A stretch of DNA of 64,000 bases, from contig NZ_JAUSCF010000031.1 in NCBI RefSeq assembly GCF_030651625.1, positions 124,001-188,000 on the forward strand. The letters run 5' to 3'. Positions 28,070 to 36,256 of the stretch are shown one piece after another (position 1 is the stretch's first letter; each line of letters opens with the position of its first letter). The stretch comes from Hydrogenophaga sp. (lineage in GTDB: Bacteria; Pseudomonadota; Gammaproteobacteria; Burkholderiales; Burkholderiaceae_C). Position numbers and translations under genes: made by a program. The notes below the pieces were generated by a model, which saw only the letters and a list, made by a program, of their open reading frames with translations, ran no database searches and was not told the origin of the DNA.

Positions 28070-29070
28070 CAGGCGAAGCCGGCCGGCTTGTTAGGAAAGA
28101 CGGGCGTCGAGGGGAACATCAGGCCTGCACCGACGGCGGGGCGAAGGAGCGAGCTGTTCGCGGCCTTCGATGACACGGATGCAGATGCAGGGAAGCGAGG
28201 CCCGAGGATGACTCGCCATTGCTTCAGCGCCTCATCGTCATCGGTTTCGTTCAGCGCTTTGCGAGCGAGACCTGCGTGCTCCTTGACCTTGTTGTAGAAC
28301 TTCTTGAACTCCTCCACGGTGACGTTCGAGAACACGTTGTTGCCCGGCACGCCTGGGTCCTCCAGGTTCGGCACCGTGCCCAACAAGGCATGTCCGGCGT
28401 AGGCATCACGGATGGCCTCAAGGGTTTGTACAAACAGCTCTTCCCAGTTGGCCTCGGTGTAGCTCATGTGCTCTGCCACCAAGCACTCTAGGATGAAGCC
28501 CTTCGGCCGGCGCAGGTCAGAGAGGTGGCAGCGGCGCCACCACTTCACCAGCTTGACCAGTGGCTTAAAGCGGCCACCAGCATCGCTGTTGACCTGAATC
28601 GTCCAGTTCGTGTGTGCCGGCGGATTCGTGTCCAGCCAATCCTGGAGTTCGACGTCCGGAATAAGGTACGCGTCGCCGTTCTCAATGACCGGAACAACGT
28701 CCATGTCCACCGTCGCCAGAGTCACAGCGATGGAGCGGCGGTTGACCTTCAGGGCCTTGTAGCCGCCGTCGATGAGCGCCTGGTGAAGCGCGTCCAGGAC
28801 GTCGTGCGGGTCGACATCTGCCGTGTGGCTGGTGACGACGATGATATCGACGTCCGGGCGCTGCAAGAAGCCGTCAATCTTCTGCGGGCGGATGGCGGTG
28901 TCCCGCTTGTACGAGCCCGACAGGAACGTCTCGACGTGCAGCTCAGAGAAGCTCTCGTCAGTGCGCAGAACCTCGCGCAGGGTGTTGTGGGCGCTGGAAC
29001 ACGCGCCGACTGTCGAAGGCGAGGGTTCGATTTCCGCCAGGAAGTCCCAAAACTGCTGCTGCGTAGTCAT
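28069..29070 (-). CDS. CD-NTase (cGAS/DncV-like cyclic oligonucleotide synthase) of CBASS
   Basis: 333 aa from ATG 29070. The nucleotidyltransferase motif is GSYKRDTAI (G52-S53), with D73/D75 in RPDVDIIVV and the third acid in TVDMDVVPVI (D122 or D124). An all-helical C-terminal half includes LVKLVKWWRRC. The protein ends NKPAGFA; C-terminal Gly/Ala residues are what Cap2 ligates in related systems. On infection it would make a cyclic di- or trinucleotide recognised by Cap4. The clade is not resolved by eye; Cap4 partners are often clade D. The upstream ribosome site is weak. Confidence 0.93.
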   Translation of the reverse strand: MTTQQQFWDFLAEIEPSPSTVGACSSAHNTLREVLRTDESFSELHVETFLSGSYKRDTAIRPQKIDGFLQRPDVDIIVVTSHTADVDPHDVLDALHQALIDGGYKALKVNRRSIAVTLATVDMDVVPVIENGDAYLIPDVELQDWLDTNPPAHTNWTIQVNSDAGGRFKPLVKLVKWWRRCHLSDLRRPKGFILECLVAEHMSYTEANWEELFVQTLEAIRDAYAGHALLGTVPNLEDPGVPGNNVFSNVTVEEFKKFYNKVKEHAGLARKALNETDDDEALKQWRVILGPRFPASASVSSKAANSSLLRPAVGAGLMFPSTPVFPNKPAGFA

Positions 29071-29120
29071 CGCGTGTACGTCCGGAAATTGTTGCTCAAA
29101 GGGCCGTGTTGTGGCAGAGT

Positions 29121-29209
29121 GTGTTGTTCTATCCAGACAACACGACCCAATAGGACCAGCCCAGGAGCCCACTCTAGCAAATCGACGCCCCGTTGTCTGG
29201 CTGGACAAC
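29121..29209. promoter_or_regulatory. Paired operators between CD-NTase and capH
   Basis: Two inverted repeats share GTTGT/ACAAC half-sites: GTGTTGT with ACAACAC (29121-29127 and 29137-29143), and GTTGTC with GACAAC (29192-29197 and 29204-29209). They lie in the only divergent region of the defence locus, one near each gene. They fit a dimeric helix-turn-helix repressor, most simply CapH, controlling both directions. Confidence 0.6.
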
Positions 29210-29285
29210 AGTATAGTCAGTATGGTTACAAAGTGGAAGCCCCCGTTGGGTTCGGCTTGCGAGTTTTGCGTTTTACGGAGTTTTG

Positions 29286-29672
29286 ATGGCACAGACCGGC
29301 TTAGGGACGGCGCTGCGCACCCTGCGAGAGCGACGCACGCTGTCGCTGCGGGAAATGGCGCAGCTATCCACCGTCGACCACGCGTACGTGCATCGGCTTG
29401 AGACGGGCGAGAAGACATCGCCGTCTGAAGAATTGGTCGCCAAGTTGCTGAAGGTGCTGAAGCCCAGCGACCGCGACGCCGAAATAGTGAAGTGGCTCGT
29501 GAGCCACCCTGATTGCGACCCAGACTTGGTGAGCTACGTGCTGGGCGAGGCAGACGTCAGCGTTGACGTCTTTGCCACGGCTGCCGGCGTTCGCCATCGC
29601 GGGAACGCCCGCCCTGACCCTGCGACGCTGATTGTGCGGGTCAGGCGCGCTTTCGAGGAAGACGAAGAGTAG
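29286..29672 (+). CDS. capH: CapH-like helix-turn-helix repressor
   Basis: 128 aa. The XRE-type domain is GLGTALRTLRERRTLSLREM, then AQLSTVDHAYVHRLETGEKT. A small C-terminal domain ends RVRRAFEEDEE. ATG 29286 follows CGGAG. It is divergent from CBASS and is followed 3 nt later by a metallopeptidase gene. This pairing matches CapH-CapP, in which CapH represses CBASS and is cleaved by CapP after DNA damage signals. The assignment rests on architecture and context. Confidence 0.8.
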   Translation: MAQTGLGTALRTLRERRTLSLREMAQLSTVDHAYVHRLETGEKTSPSEELVAKLLKVLKPSDRDAEIVKWLVSHPDCDPDLVSYVLGEADVSVDVFATAAGVRHRGNARPDPATLIVRVRRAFEEDEE

Positions 29673-29675
29673 CGA

Positions 29676-30545
29676 ATGGACGAGGCGGAGGCTCAGCAAC
29701 TAGCGCGCTCGTTCATCGCGGGTCTCGACATCTCGAATGTCCGCGATGACTTATCCGTGTACTTGAAGGCCGCCAATGCAAAGGTCATCGAGGAAGAGCT
29801 TGGCGAAGGAGAGTCCGGTACAACGATGACCCTGCCGAACGGCAAGCACATCATCACCGTCAACTCCTTGGAGCCGCTGGTGCGCCGTCGTTTCACCATC
29901 TGCCACGAAGTCGCCCACATCAAGCTCGGGCTGGGCTCCAGCCATGAAGAGGTTCCTGCCTGGGGATTTGCAAAGAGGCACCCAAACGAGGTGACCTGTG
30001 ACACCTTCGCCGCTGAGCTCTTGATGCCATACACGCTGTGGCGCCAGCTTCTGCCGACTTCCGAGCCATTGCCCCAGGTCATTGAGCACATGGCGGCCGA
30101 GTTTCGGGTCTCGTTTCCTGCCGCAGCATCGCGATTTGCGACCCTGTCGGACGTGCCTTGCGCCTACGTGACCATGGAGCGCGGCATGGTCAGATATGCG
30201 GCAAGGTCAACCGCCCTTCGCAAGGCACGGGCGTGGATACCGCCTAAGTCACCAATACCGCCAGGCTCCGTGGCACACCGTCTTCGCGCCGCCGGCGTCA
30301 GCCAGACGGATACAGACGAAGTCGCGCAGGACGTCTGGTTTGAGAACTGGGACCAAGGGCTGGATATGGTGGAGCTAGCGCGCCACTACGCAAAGACCGA
30401 CACGACGGTCGCACTTCTATGGTTCGATGAAGAGGACCTGCCAGAAGTTGAAACTACCCGCTTTGGAACCAGAGTCTTCGAAGACCAGGGCTTGGCGGAG
30501 CTGACTGGCGAACTGCCCTGGCCAGGAAAAAAATCTCGGCGCTGA
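29676..30545 (+). CDS. capP: CapP-like ImmA/IrrE metallopeptidase
   Basis: 289 aa. The zinc motif is FTICHEVAHIKLG (H77, E78, H81) with a third ligand in TCDTFAAELLMP (E114). This is the ImmA/IrrE (COG2856) fold. The remaining 150 residues may form the regulatory domain that senses the inducing signal. It starts 3 nt after capH, so the two form one operon. By analogy with CapP it would cleave the adjacent repressor and switch CBASS on when DNA is damaged or single-stranded. Confidence 0.82.
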   Translation: MDEAEAQQLARSFIAGLDISNVRDDLSVYLKAANAKVIEEELGEGESGTTMTLPNGKHIITVNSLEPLVRRRFTICHEVAHIKLGLGSSHEEVPAWGFAKRHPNEVTCDTFAAELLMPYTLWRQLLPTSEPLPQVIEHMAAEFRVSFPAAASRFATLSDVPCAYVTMERGMVRYAARSTALRKARAWIPPKSPIPPGSVAHRLRAAGVSQTDTDEVAQDVWFENWDQGLDMVELARHYAKTDTTVALLWFDEEDLPEVETTRFGTRVFEDQGLAELTGELPWPGKKSRR

Positions 30546-30778
30546 AGCGCCTCTTGGCTACCGCGTCTTTGCAGGCCAAGGACCAGCTGGTTCGTCATCA
30601 CCAGGCAGTACTGATGTCTTTTGCAGTTGGGTGGCCGGAGATGACACCCTTAGTGTCGCTATCTCCCTAGCGCCGCTACCACTGCCATCAATTTATCCTG
30701 AAGGCCACCTAGGGGTCATCGTAAGCCGTTGATTTGCAAAGATTTTGGCCATCAGCTGGATAACACTCTGCAGACGAG

Positions 30779-30802
30779 AAAAAGCCCCCTGGGCAGGGGG
30801 CT
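30779..30802 (-). terminator. Terminator for the minus-strand gene at 30821
   Basis: On the minus strand AGCCCCCT / AGGGGGCT (8 bp, 4-nt loop) is followed by TTTTTC. It lies 19 nt after the stop of the gene at 30821-31192. The rest of the 30546-30820 gap shows nothing else. Confidence 0.8.
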
Positions 30803-30820
30803 GGAATAATGTCAAAGTGC

Positions 30821-31192
30821 TCAGGATTTGAGAGCAGAGATAGCCTTTTCGATGGCAGTAGCCCACGCTTTTCCGGAAGCCTTCGGGTTAAGTTGAATCT
30901 CGACGGGTTCGCCATGTGGGGAGGGTATGGCGGTCTGGGAGGGCTTGTCTTTTGTCAGATAGACCTGGCCTTGCGCCGCTTCGAGCTGCAGAAGTACTGC
31001 GACGTTGAAGCCGGCGGGCCGCAGGGTGCTGTGTGAGTCAATCGACAGCCGAACGGGTTGTCGAGAAAAGCCTCCTGCTAGTACGAACGACCAGCCGCGG
31101 TTGCGCAGTTCGTGGAGTGTTTTCGCGAATGTTGACGAGGGGCCAACGATGGCGGACAGGGCTTCAAGCTTGCTTTGTTCTTCAATGGACAA
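30821..31192 (-). CDS. Hypothetical island protein
   Basis: 123 aa if it begins at TTG 31192, where AGGA lies 6-7 nt upstream and the island CTATACG motif lies 35 nt upstream (31227-31234). The product begins (M)SIEEQSKLEALSAIVGPSST and contains LRNRGWSFVLAGGFSRQPVRL, a mixed alpha/beta pattern with no family I recognise. The frame stays open upstream with an ATG at 31387, which would give 188 aa but leaves the motif inside the gene. I prefer the shorter form. It has its own terminator. Confidence 0.55.
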   Translation of the reverse strand: MSIEEQSKLEALSAIVGPSSTFAKTLHELRNRGWSFVLAGGFSRQPVRLSIDSHSTLRPAGFNVAVLLQLEAAQGQVYLTKDKPSQTAIPSPHGEPVEIQLNPKASGKAWATAIEKAISALKS

Positions 31193-31226
31193 TGTGTTTC
31201 CTTGGGATGTAGCGGGGTCTACCTCT

Positions 31227-31234
31227 CGTATAGC
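31227..31234 (-). promoter_or_regulatory. Island promoter motif GCTATACG
   Basis: GCTATACG on the minus strand, 35 nt before the preferred TTG start at 31192. It is one of five CTATACG copies placed 29-45 nt before island genes. Confidence 0.45.
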
Positions 31235-31429
31235 ACCCGTGTTTAAACCGCTTGCGGGCAGAGACCAGCTATCGGCTGCCTGGCGAAATTCTTTAGCCGA
31301 GGTCGTAGGCGCGAACGATGTTGCAGCTTCCGGCTGCTCGAATCCGTTTGCAATCGAGTGCTCCATGCCTGCGAAATACATATCCATGGCAGACGAGCTC
31401 GTCGTTCGCAACAACGGCAGACTCCATCG

Positions 31430-31461
31430 AAAAAACAGGCGAGCACTTGGCTCGCCTGTTT
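31430..31461 (-). terminator. Terminator for the minus-strand HTH gene
   Basis: On the minus strand AAACAGGCGAG / CTCGCCTGTTT, an 11-bp stem with a 7-nt loop, runs into TTTTTT. It lies 30 nt after the stop of the gene at 31491. Confidence 0.8.
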
Positions 31462-31490
31462 CAATGAGGGACGCTTAGACCGGTGAGGGT

Positions 31491-32108
31491 TTAGATATCG
31501 CCGTCGCGGTGGTCACGTATTGCCTCTGCTTCCGACTCGTCATGCAGCACCGCGGCCCGCTGGAGCCACTGAACTGTCTGCGGCAACTGGTGTAGCGCGA
31601 GGAAGTCGTGTCCGCTCACCTCGGAGTACAGCAGCACGAGCGCTCTGCGGGCCTCGAAGTTCAAGGTCTCAAGATGCTCGGGAAGCAGGACTCGAACCAC
31701 TGGGTCGTTCGCGAGTCGCTGGAATGCGCGCTCGACCTGAACCTCGTCGGGCACGACTGGCCAGGCGAAATCTGACATTCTTATTTGGCCGGAGATGAGC
31801 ATGACGACGACCGTGGGGACGGACAGGTAGCAGGCACAGGACCTTGCGAATTCCTGGCTGATGTGACTGACCTGCCGCATGGTGTTGCGAAGCTGGTAGA
31901 GATAGCCAGTTGTTACCTTCAGATGGCGCGCCAGTTCCTGGTGAGAGTGCCCACGTGTCATGGCTTCATCGAAAAGCCAGCCCATCAGTGGGCCACCGGG
32001 TGCGGCGTATAGGCGACGAACGCGAGATTCGCGTGTCTCGGTGTTTTCCAGCGCATCGGCGCAGAGTGTTGCAGGGGCAGTCGAGTTGTTCGAGGCGGTC
32101 GATTTCAT
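31491..32108 (-). CDS. Helix-turn-helix DNA-binding protein, unknown target
   Basis: 205 aa from ATG 32108, which has AGGA 7 nt upstream. Residues about 45-100 (HSHQELARHLKVTTGYLYQL) read as an XRE-like helix-turn-helix. The C-terminal half has hydrophobic helices (HLETLNFEARRALVLLYSEV) and an acidic end, DESEAEAIRDHRDGDI. The CTATACG motif lies 36 nt upstream. It is probably an island-encoded regulator; no known family is clear. Confidence 0.7.
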   Translation of the reverse strand: MKSTASNNSTAPATLCADALENTETRESRVRRLYAAPGGPLMGWLFDEAMTRGHSHQELARHLKVTTGYLYQLRNTMRQVSHISQEFARSCACYLSVPTVVVMLISGQIRMSDFAWPVVPDEVQVERAFQRLANDPVVRVLLPEHLETLNFEARRALVLLYSEVSGHDFLALHQLPQTVQWLQRAAVLHDESEAEAIRDHRDGDI

Positions 32109-32143
32109 GTGTGTTGTCCTAGGAGCACGCAATCCGTGCTCTT

Positions 32144-32151
32144 CGTATAGC
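32144..32151 (-). promoter_or_regulatory. Island promoter motif GCTATACG
   Basis: GCTATACG on the minus strand, 36 nt before ATG 32108 of the helix-turn-helix gene. Confidence 0.45.
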
Positions 32152-32180
32152 AACCGCCTTTCCAAGGCCTCGGCCGGACC

Positions 32181-32798
32181 TCACCTCGCGCGACGTGTGG
32201 CGAAGCCGGCGTCCTGCAAAGCCCTCAGCAAGCTCTGTTCGCTGCCATCCACAGCAGCAAGAATCTCGGTCCATTGTCGAAACACCGGGGTGCTCCTGAA
32301 CCCGCTTTTGGGGCCTCTTCCGTAGCGTCCCTGCCGCACGGCATGGCTTGCCGCATTGATGGCCTTGAGCGCTTCTCGCAGCGGCTCTGATGGTGCTGCG
32401 ACGGGAGCGGTCGCACCGACGCTCATGACCTTCTCCAAAGCCGACTTCAATGTGGACTTCCTGGCCTCGGGGACCGCCGAAGATAAGCTGCATTCGGCAG
32501 CTTCATTGACCAGTCGAAGCGCCTCCTCAAGGCGCCAGACCGGGTCCGTTTCCCGAAGCTTCGCTTGCCGCAGTGCCGCCTCTTTTGCAATGCGAGCGGG
32601 TTGAATCACTTTGTGGTCGAGCTCACGTATCTCTGTGGGAGATAACTCGCGCTCTAGCTCTTCGGAGACTTCGGTCGTGTCGGCCGCAATGCTGCCGATG
32701 AAGTTCTGTCTCGTGTAGCCATGTGGTACCCCTGGTCCCCTGGGTACCCAGATGCTCCGGTAGAGCGAGATGCGAAGGCCGCGGCGTTTGAGATTCAT
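32181..32798 (-). CDS. Hypothetical island protein
   Basis: 205 aa from ATG 32798, with GGAG 5-6 nt upstream. The first third is basic (MNLKRRGLRISLYRSIWVPR), and the middle is helical and charged (EELERELSPTEIRELDHKVI). The C-terminal part contains QGRYGRGPKSGFRSTPVFRQ and no recognisable catalytic motif. The frame is open far upstream through the repeat-rich gap, but those residues are not protein-like. A CTATACG motif lies 29 nt upstream. It may be a structural or DNA-associated island protein; no family was recognised. Confidence 0.6.
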   Translation of the reverse strand: MNLKRRGLRISLYRSIWVPRGPGVPHGYTRQNFIGSIAADTTEVSEELERELSPTEIRELDHKVIQPARIAKEAALRQAKLRETDPVWRLEEALRLVNEAAECSLSSAVPEARKSTLKSALEKVMSVGATAPVAAPSEPLREALKAINAASHAVRQGRYGRGPKSGFRSTPVFRQWTEILAAVDGSEQSLLRALQDAGFATRRAR

Positions 32799-32826
32799 TT
32801 CTTCTCCAGATGGGTTGTTGGACACC

Positions 32827-32833
32827 CGTATAG
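32827..32833 (-). promoter_or_regulatory. Island promoter motif CTATACG
   Basis: CTATACG on the minus strand, 29 nt before ATG 32798. Confidence 0.45.
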
Positions 32834-33111
32834 GCACCAGTGATATCGGGTGTGCATACCCATGGCCTTCGGACCGAGAATCAGTGACCGACAACGCCAG
32901 AACCCTGTGCCGGCAAGACGGCGGTGCCCAACCATCGATGGAGCGATTTCCAGTACGACCTGCCTGGAGGGAACCGGACGGCATCGCATCGAAAGACCAG
33001 CAGGCGGACGGGTCGGCGTCCAGCCGGCGCCCTGGACCTAGCCTTTGCAGCGTGTTCGGGGGAAGGTCAGACCCTGATGGGCAGCTGTGGGAAAGCAGTT
33101 GCTCGCGACTG

Positions 33112-33365
33112 GGACCGGCCCGGCGGTGCAAACCGCCGCCGTCCCCGCGCATGTCGACCTTGGTGCAGCCAGCGCTGCCTGGCAGCGCTGGACTGTGGCC
33201 GGGGTCCCAGGTCACGACCGATGGACAGCTGCTATGTCGTGTCCGGGGCAAGCCACGAAAGCAGGGCATGCCGAATGGACAGCTGCGCAAGCCGTCCCCG
33301 AAGAACGAGTGGCCTTGAAAGCGCGCCAACGGGACGGCGGCGGTTTGCACCGGCGGAGCCGGTCC
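33112..33365. repeat. 254-bp inverted-repeat structure with central hairpin
   Basis: The left arm 33112-33145 and right arm 33331-33365 are inverted copies: 22 bases starting GGGACGGCGGCGGTTTGC match exactly, and the outer GCCGGTCC also matches. Inside lies CCAGCGCTGCC-T-GGCAGCGCTGG (33169-33191), a perfect 11-bp palindrome with a 1-nt spacer. Arms and loop are gene-free. Confidence 0.65.
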
Positions 33366-33656
33366 GTTGATACAGAGGCCTTGGGTGTGCGTCGCGACGA
33401 AAACCTGACAGACGTGTGCCCCCGGCACACGAGGCAGACAGAGGGGAAAACACAGCTGCCCCATTCCCTCGGTCTGCCGTGCTGGCAACCCCCGTGAGCA
33501 GCAACGAAAGCACGAGTTGGCGTGGTGTGCCGGGTACTCCCGCTGGGTAGCGCGACCTATTGGTCGTTCGCTACACGGAAAAAGGTGCTGCCACCACTTC
33601 GATGGGCGAAGTCAGGTCCGAGCGGCAGCCGAAACCACTCCCCGAAGCAGCGCTAC

Positions 33657-34832
33657 ATGAAGCAAGACCACAGGGTGCAACGCCGCGCATCAGAGCCCCA
33701 TAAGGGACCGACCACAGTGACCACAACACGGGGTCCCGGTGGTCCAACATCCGTCACCCCTGTGATGCAGGAGCCTGCATCACCATCCCTCAAGGTGCGG
33801 CATCCACCGAGGCGGGGATTGTCAGCCCGGGTGCACAGCGGCTCCCTGCAGACCCGTATCCGCATCCGAGCGTTATCTCTGGCGCATCGGTTCCGGGTGA
33901 TTCGAACGATTGACATAGCAATCGCTTGCTTCCCCGAACGGCCGTTCAAGGCAGCCCTCACAGCCGCCCAGCGCGCAATGCGCGGGTTGGTGAAGGACGA
34001 ACTGCTACGCCGTTACAGGACAGACCGGTTCCAGACCGTCTACGGCTTGACCGGTAAAGGGGTTGTATGGCTCGCTGAACACGACGTCGACGCCACCGCT
34101 TCGGTGCGTCGCGTGTCAGATATGACGAACCCCGAGCACCGCCTTTGGGCCCAGTTTCTGGCGCTGTGTTGCGAAGCCCGCGGCCTAACCGCGTACACAG
34201 AGCAAGAGCTGCTTCTCGTTCTCGCAAAGACTGAATCCTCTGGGCAAGCCGCACCCCAGGGTCTGCTGACTGTCAAGGCTCAGTCCAGCCGCGGGCAGAG
34301 AACGCTGGAGCTTCGCCCCGACGCCGTGGCAATCGAGTCGGATGGATTGACATGGTTCGAAGTAGACCGCAGTGCGCGCGGGGCGCAGCGCGCTTCCTCC
34401 CTGAAATCGCTCGTATTGGCCATAGGACGGAACACGCGACTGGGCGAGCGGCTGCGCCGGGTGATTGTGCTTACGCGAACACCGCGTATCGAGCATCGCG
34501 TGCTCGCCGCCTTGAACGCCCTGGCCAGCGAGTCAAGTGGCTACGCGCTGTGCGAGGGGCGCAGGGTGCTGCTGTCTTGTGGACCAGGTGCGTTCAGCGT
34601 CATTTGTACCGTCGAGCAGATGTTGGGGGATGGACGGACACAGCTGGTGGACGTACCTGTTGGCCACGTCATTGTTCAAGCGCTCCCGATGTGGCTACCG
34701 AAATTTCGTCTCGATGGCCGAGACGGTCACTCGTGCTCTGGCTGGCTTCCTGAGAACTACCTGCCATATCGACGTTTGCCTTCGATGAGCCCATGGCATC
34801 AGCCCGCCTCGCCCTTGCTGCGTAGCGACTGA
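33657..34832 (+). CDS. Replication-relaxation-family protein
   Basis: 391 aa from ATG 33657; the frame opens at 33522 but the first residues are not protein-like. A winged-helix domain around residues 65-140 (RALSLAHRFRVIRTIDIAIA ... VYGLTGKGVVWLAEHDVD) is followed by a restriction-fold-like part with ELRPDAVAIESDGLTWFEVD, then ARGAQRASSLKSLV. This is the layout of the replication-relaxation (PF13814-like) proteins found on plasmids and integrative elements, thought to act in replication or DNA processing. The function here is inferred from that resemblance. The start is uncertain. Confidence 0.65.
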   Translation: MKQDHRVQRRASEPHKGPTTVTTTRGPGGPTSVTPVMQEPASPSLKVRHPPRRGLSARVHSGSLQTRIRIRALSLAHRFRVIRTIDIAIACFPERPFKAALTAAQRAMRGLVKDELLRRYRTDRFQTVYGLTGKGVVWLAEHDVDATASVRRVSDMTNPEHRLWAQFLALCCEARGLTAYTEQELLLVLAKTESSGQAAPQGLLTVKAQSSRGQRTLELRPDAVAIESDGLTWFEVDRSARGAQRASSLKSLVLAIGRNTRLGERLRRVIVLTRTPRIEHRVLAALNALASESSGYALCEGRRVLLSCGPGAFSVICTVEQMLGDGRTQLVDVPVGHVIVQALPMWLPKFRLDGRDGHSCSGWLPENYLPYRRLPSMSPWHQPASPLLRSD

Positions 34833-34854
34833 ACGCCGCCCTTGAACGGGCGTT

Positions 34855-34862
34855 GCTATACG
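34855..34862 (+). promoter_or_regulatory. Island promoter motif GCTATACG
   Basis: GCTATACG 32 nt before the ATG of the gene at 34894. Confidence 0.45.
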
Positions 34863-34893
34863 CAGTGCGCACTAGAGCGCGAAAAGGAAAACC

Positions 34894-35544
34894 ATGCAAA
34901 CCATCGAGACCCTGCAACACGACCCAGCCCTGATTGACCCAACCAAGAGCTTTCTGTCGGAAGCAAGAATCATGGCACCGTACGAAGTGGCTGACGCATT
35001 CACATCCCGGGGGGATGAGCTTCCGCCGGAGCTAAAAGGACGTTGGAGCCTTTGCGGAGAGGCAACGGAGTCACTGTTCGATGTGACGAGGGAACTGCAC
35101 CCCTCAAAGCTCGGTATTCGCCTCTCTGCCTTCACTTCGAACAGCGGCGGAGTCTATGCGGTGCTGACGCTTCAGATGCTGTTGCGTCAACATCGATTTT
35201 TGCTCCCTCTTTGGGACCTCGACGTCCTCTCGAGCATGCGGGGAGCTATCGAAGGAAAGCTGTGCTTCATGCTGGCCCGAGGCGGTTCGAACGAAGCCAT
35301 TGTGTTCCCCAGCGAGTTCAAGCGGCACGATATCGAACCCCTGTTGGACCTGGTGGTACCTGCGGGGCAGGATACCGACGCGACACATCTCTCGCAGATG
35401 TGGGCGGCAGTACAGATGATTCAGCAGATGAAGGCCATTCCTGGCTTTGACAAAGACCGAGAGGTGGAAGAGGTGATGGTGTCGGTGGTGCCGCCCACGC
35501 ACACCCTGAAACGCCTGTTTTCCGACAACTCTGTTCGGCACTGA
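34894..35544 (+). CDS. Hypothetical island protein
   Basis: 216 aa, preceded by AAGGAAAACC. It contains a regular alpha/beta pattern (GGVYAVLTLQMLLRQHRFLL, then DVLSSMRGAIEGKLCFMLAR) and SQMWAAVQMIQQMKAIPGFD near the C-terminus. No motif or family is recognised. It is followed by the single-stranded DNA-binding protein gene, and both have the CTATACG element, so they may be co-regulated. Confidence 0.75.
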   Translation: MQTIETLQHDPALIDPTKSFLSEARIMAPYEVADAFTSRGDELPPELKGRWSLCGEATESLFDVTRELHPSKLGIRLSAFTSNSGGVYAVLTLQMLLRQHRFLLPLWDLDVLSSMRGAIEGKLCFMLARGGSNEAIVFPSEFKRHDIEPLLDLVVPAGQDTDATHLSQMWAAVQMIQQMKAIPGFDKDREVEEVMVSVVPPTHTLKRLFSDNSVRH

Positions 35545-35563
35545 ACCCGTCGAAGGACCGTTC

Positions 35564-35571
35564 GCTATACG
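35564..35571 (+). promoter_or_regulatory. Island promoter motif GCTATACG
   Basis: GCTATACG 45 nt before the ATG of the ssb-like gene. Confidence 0.45.
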
Positions 35572-35615
35572 AGACGCAGCGAGCCTGTCGCTGCCGCAAC
35601 CAAGGAAAATCAAAA

Positions 35616-35930
35616 ATGCAATTTTTTGGCAACGTGGCTACCCAGCCTGAGAAAAAGATTTCGAAGACCAGTGGAAGGGTTTTTTACTCAATGAGGGTCG
35701 CTGAGGCTCAACGTGGGCAAGACGACAAGCCCACTTGGTACTCAGTGAACGTCATGAAAGAGCACATTCCGCATCTGGAGAAGGGCGACTTCGTCAAAGT
35801 GACGGGCAAGCTCAAGGTCGATTACTACCTCTCAAGAGAGGGCAAGCCCACCGGCACTCTGGTGGTTATTGCATTCGAAGCTGCGAAGATTTCGAAGCCC
35901 GTGGTGCAGGTTGCAGATACCACCCAGTAA
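35616..35930 (+). CDS. Small single-stranded DNA-binding protein (OB fold)
   Basis: 104 aa. MQFFGNVATQPEKKISKTSG, then FYSMRVAE, PTWYSVNVMKEHIPHLEKGD, FVKVTGKLKVDYYLSREG and GTLVVIAFEAAKI follow the OB-fold order of bacterial SSB. It lacks the long acidic C-terminal tail that recruits partner proteins, so it is a minimal, mobile-element-type SSB. AAGGAAAA precedes the ATG. It would protect single-stranded island DNA during replication or transfer. A terminator follows. Confidence 0.85.
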   Translation: MQFFGNVATQPEKKISKTSGRVFYSMRVAEAQRGQDDKPTWYSVNVMKEHIPHLEKGDFVKVTGKLKVDYYLSREGKPTGTLVVIAFEAAKISKPVVQVADTTQ

Positions 35931-35955
35931 AGGCCATAACCGGTTCGTTGATTCC

Positions 35956-35985
35956 ATCCCCCCTGCATCTGCTGGGGGGATTTTT
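35956..35985 (+). terminator. Terminator after the ssb-like gene
   Basis: ATCCCCCC / GGGGGGAT, an 8-bp stem with a 10-nt loop and five T, 26 nt after the stop. Confidence 0.85.
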
Positions 35986-36256
35986 CTTGGTGGGACCAAA
36001 CCACGAGGGGCTGTTACCTGGTTGATGCGCAGCTGTTTTCCGCGCGGAAAACGCCCCGACTCCTGATGGTTTTGGACGTGCAAACAACCCATAGCAGTAC
36101 CCCGATTTACTCACGGTACCCTCCTTGCAGGTCCCTCGAGTAAGGGACCTCTACCGGTGGTGCACACGAAATAACAAACAGAACAAAGGGCCATGCACCC
36201 CATCCCTGGTCGGTTCCGGCAACATCTATCGTCTCTGAATCGACCGAAGATTTCCT

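Larger units (their letters stand above)
32799..33656. other. Gene-free 858-bp region with inverted repeats
   Basis: A divergent gap between genes at 32798 (minus) and 33657 (plus). The open frames on both strands here are rich in Arg, Pro and Gly and have no ribosome sites. CAGCTG in a GGRCAGCTG context recurs near 33080, 33224 and 33279. A 12-bp-plus inverted pair and an 11-bp perfect hairpin are listed separately. It may hold an origin, a transfer site or an RNA gene; the sequence alone does not decide. Confidence 0.5.

Noticed and set aside
32770..33497. Plus-strand frames of 136-182 codons in the gene-free region
   Set aside because: Arg/Pro/Gly-rich, no ribosome sites, and they cross the inverted repeats; more likely non-coding.
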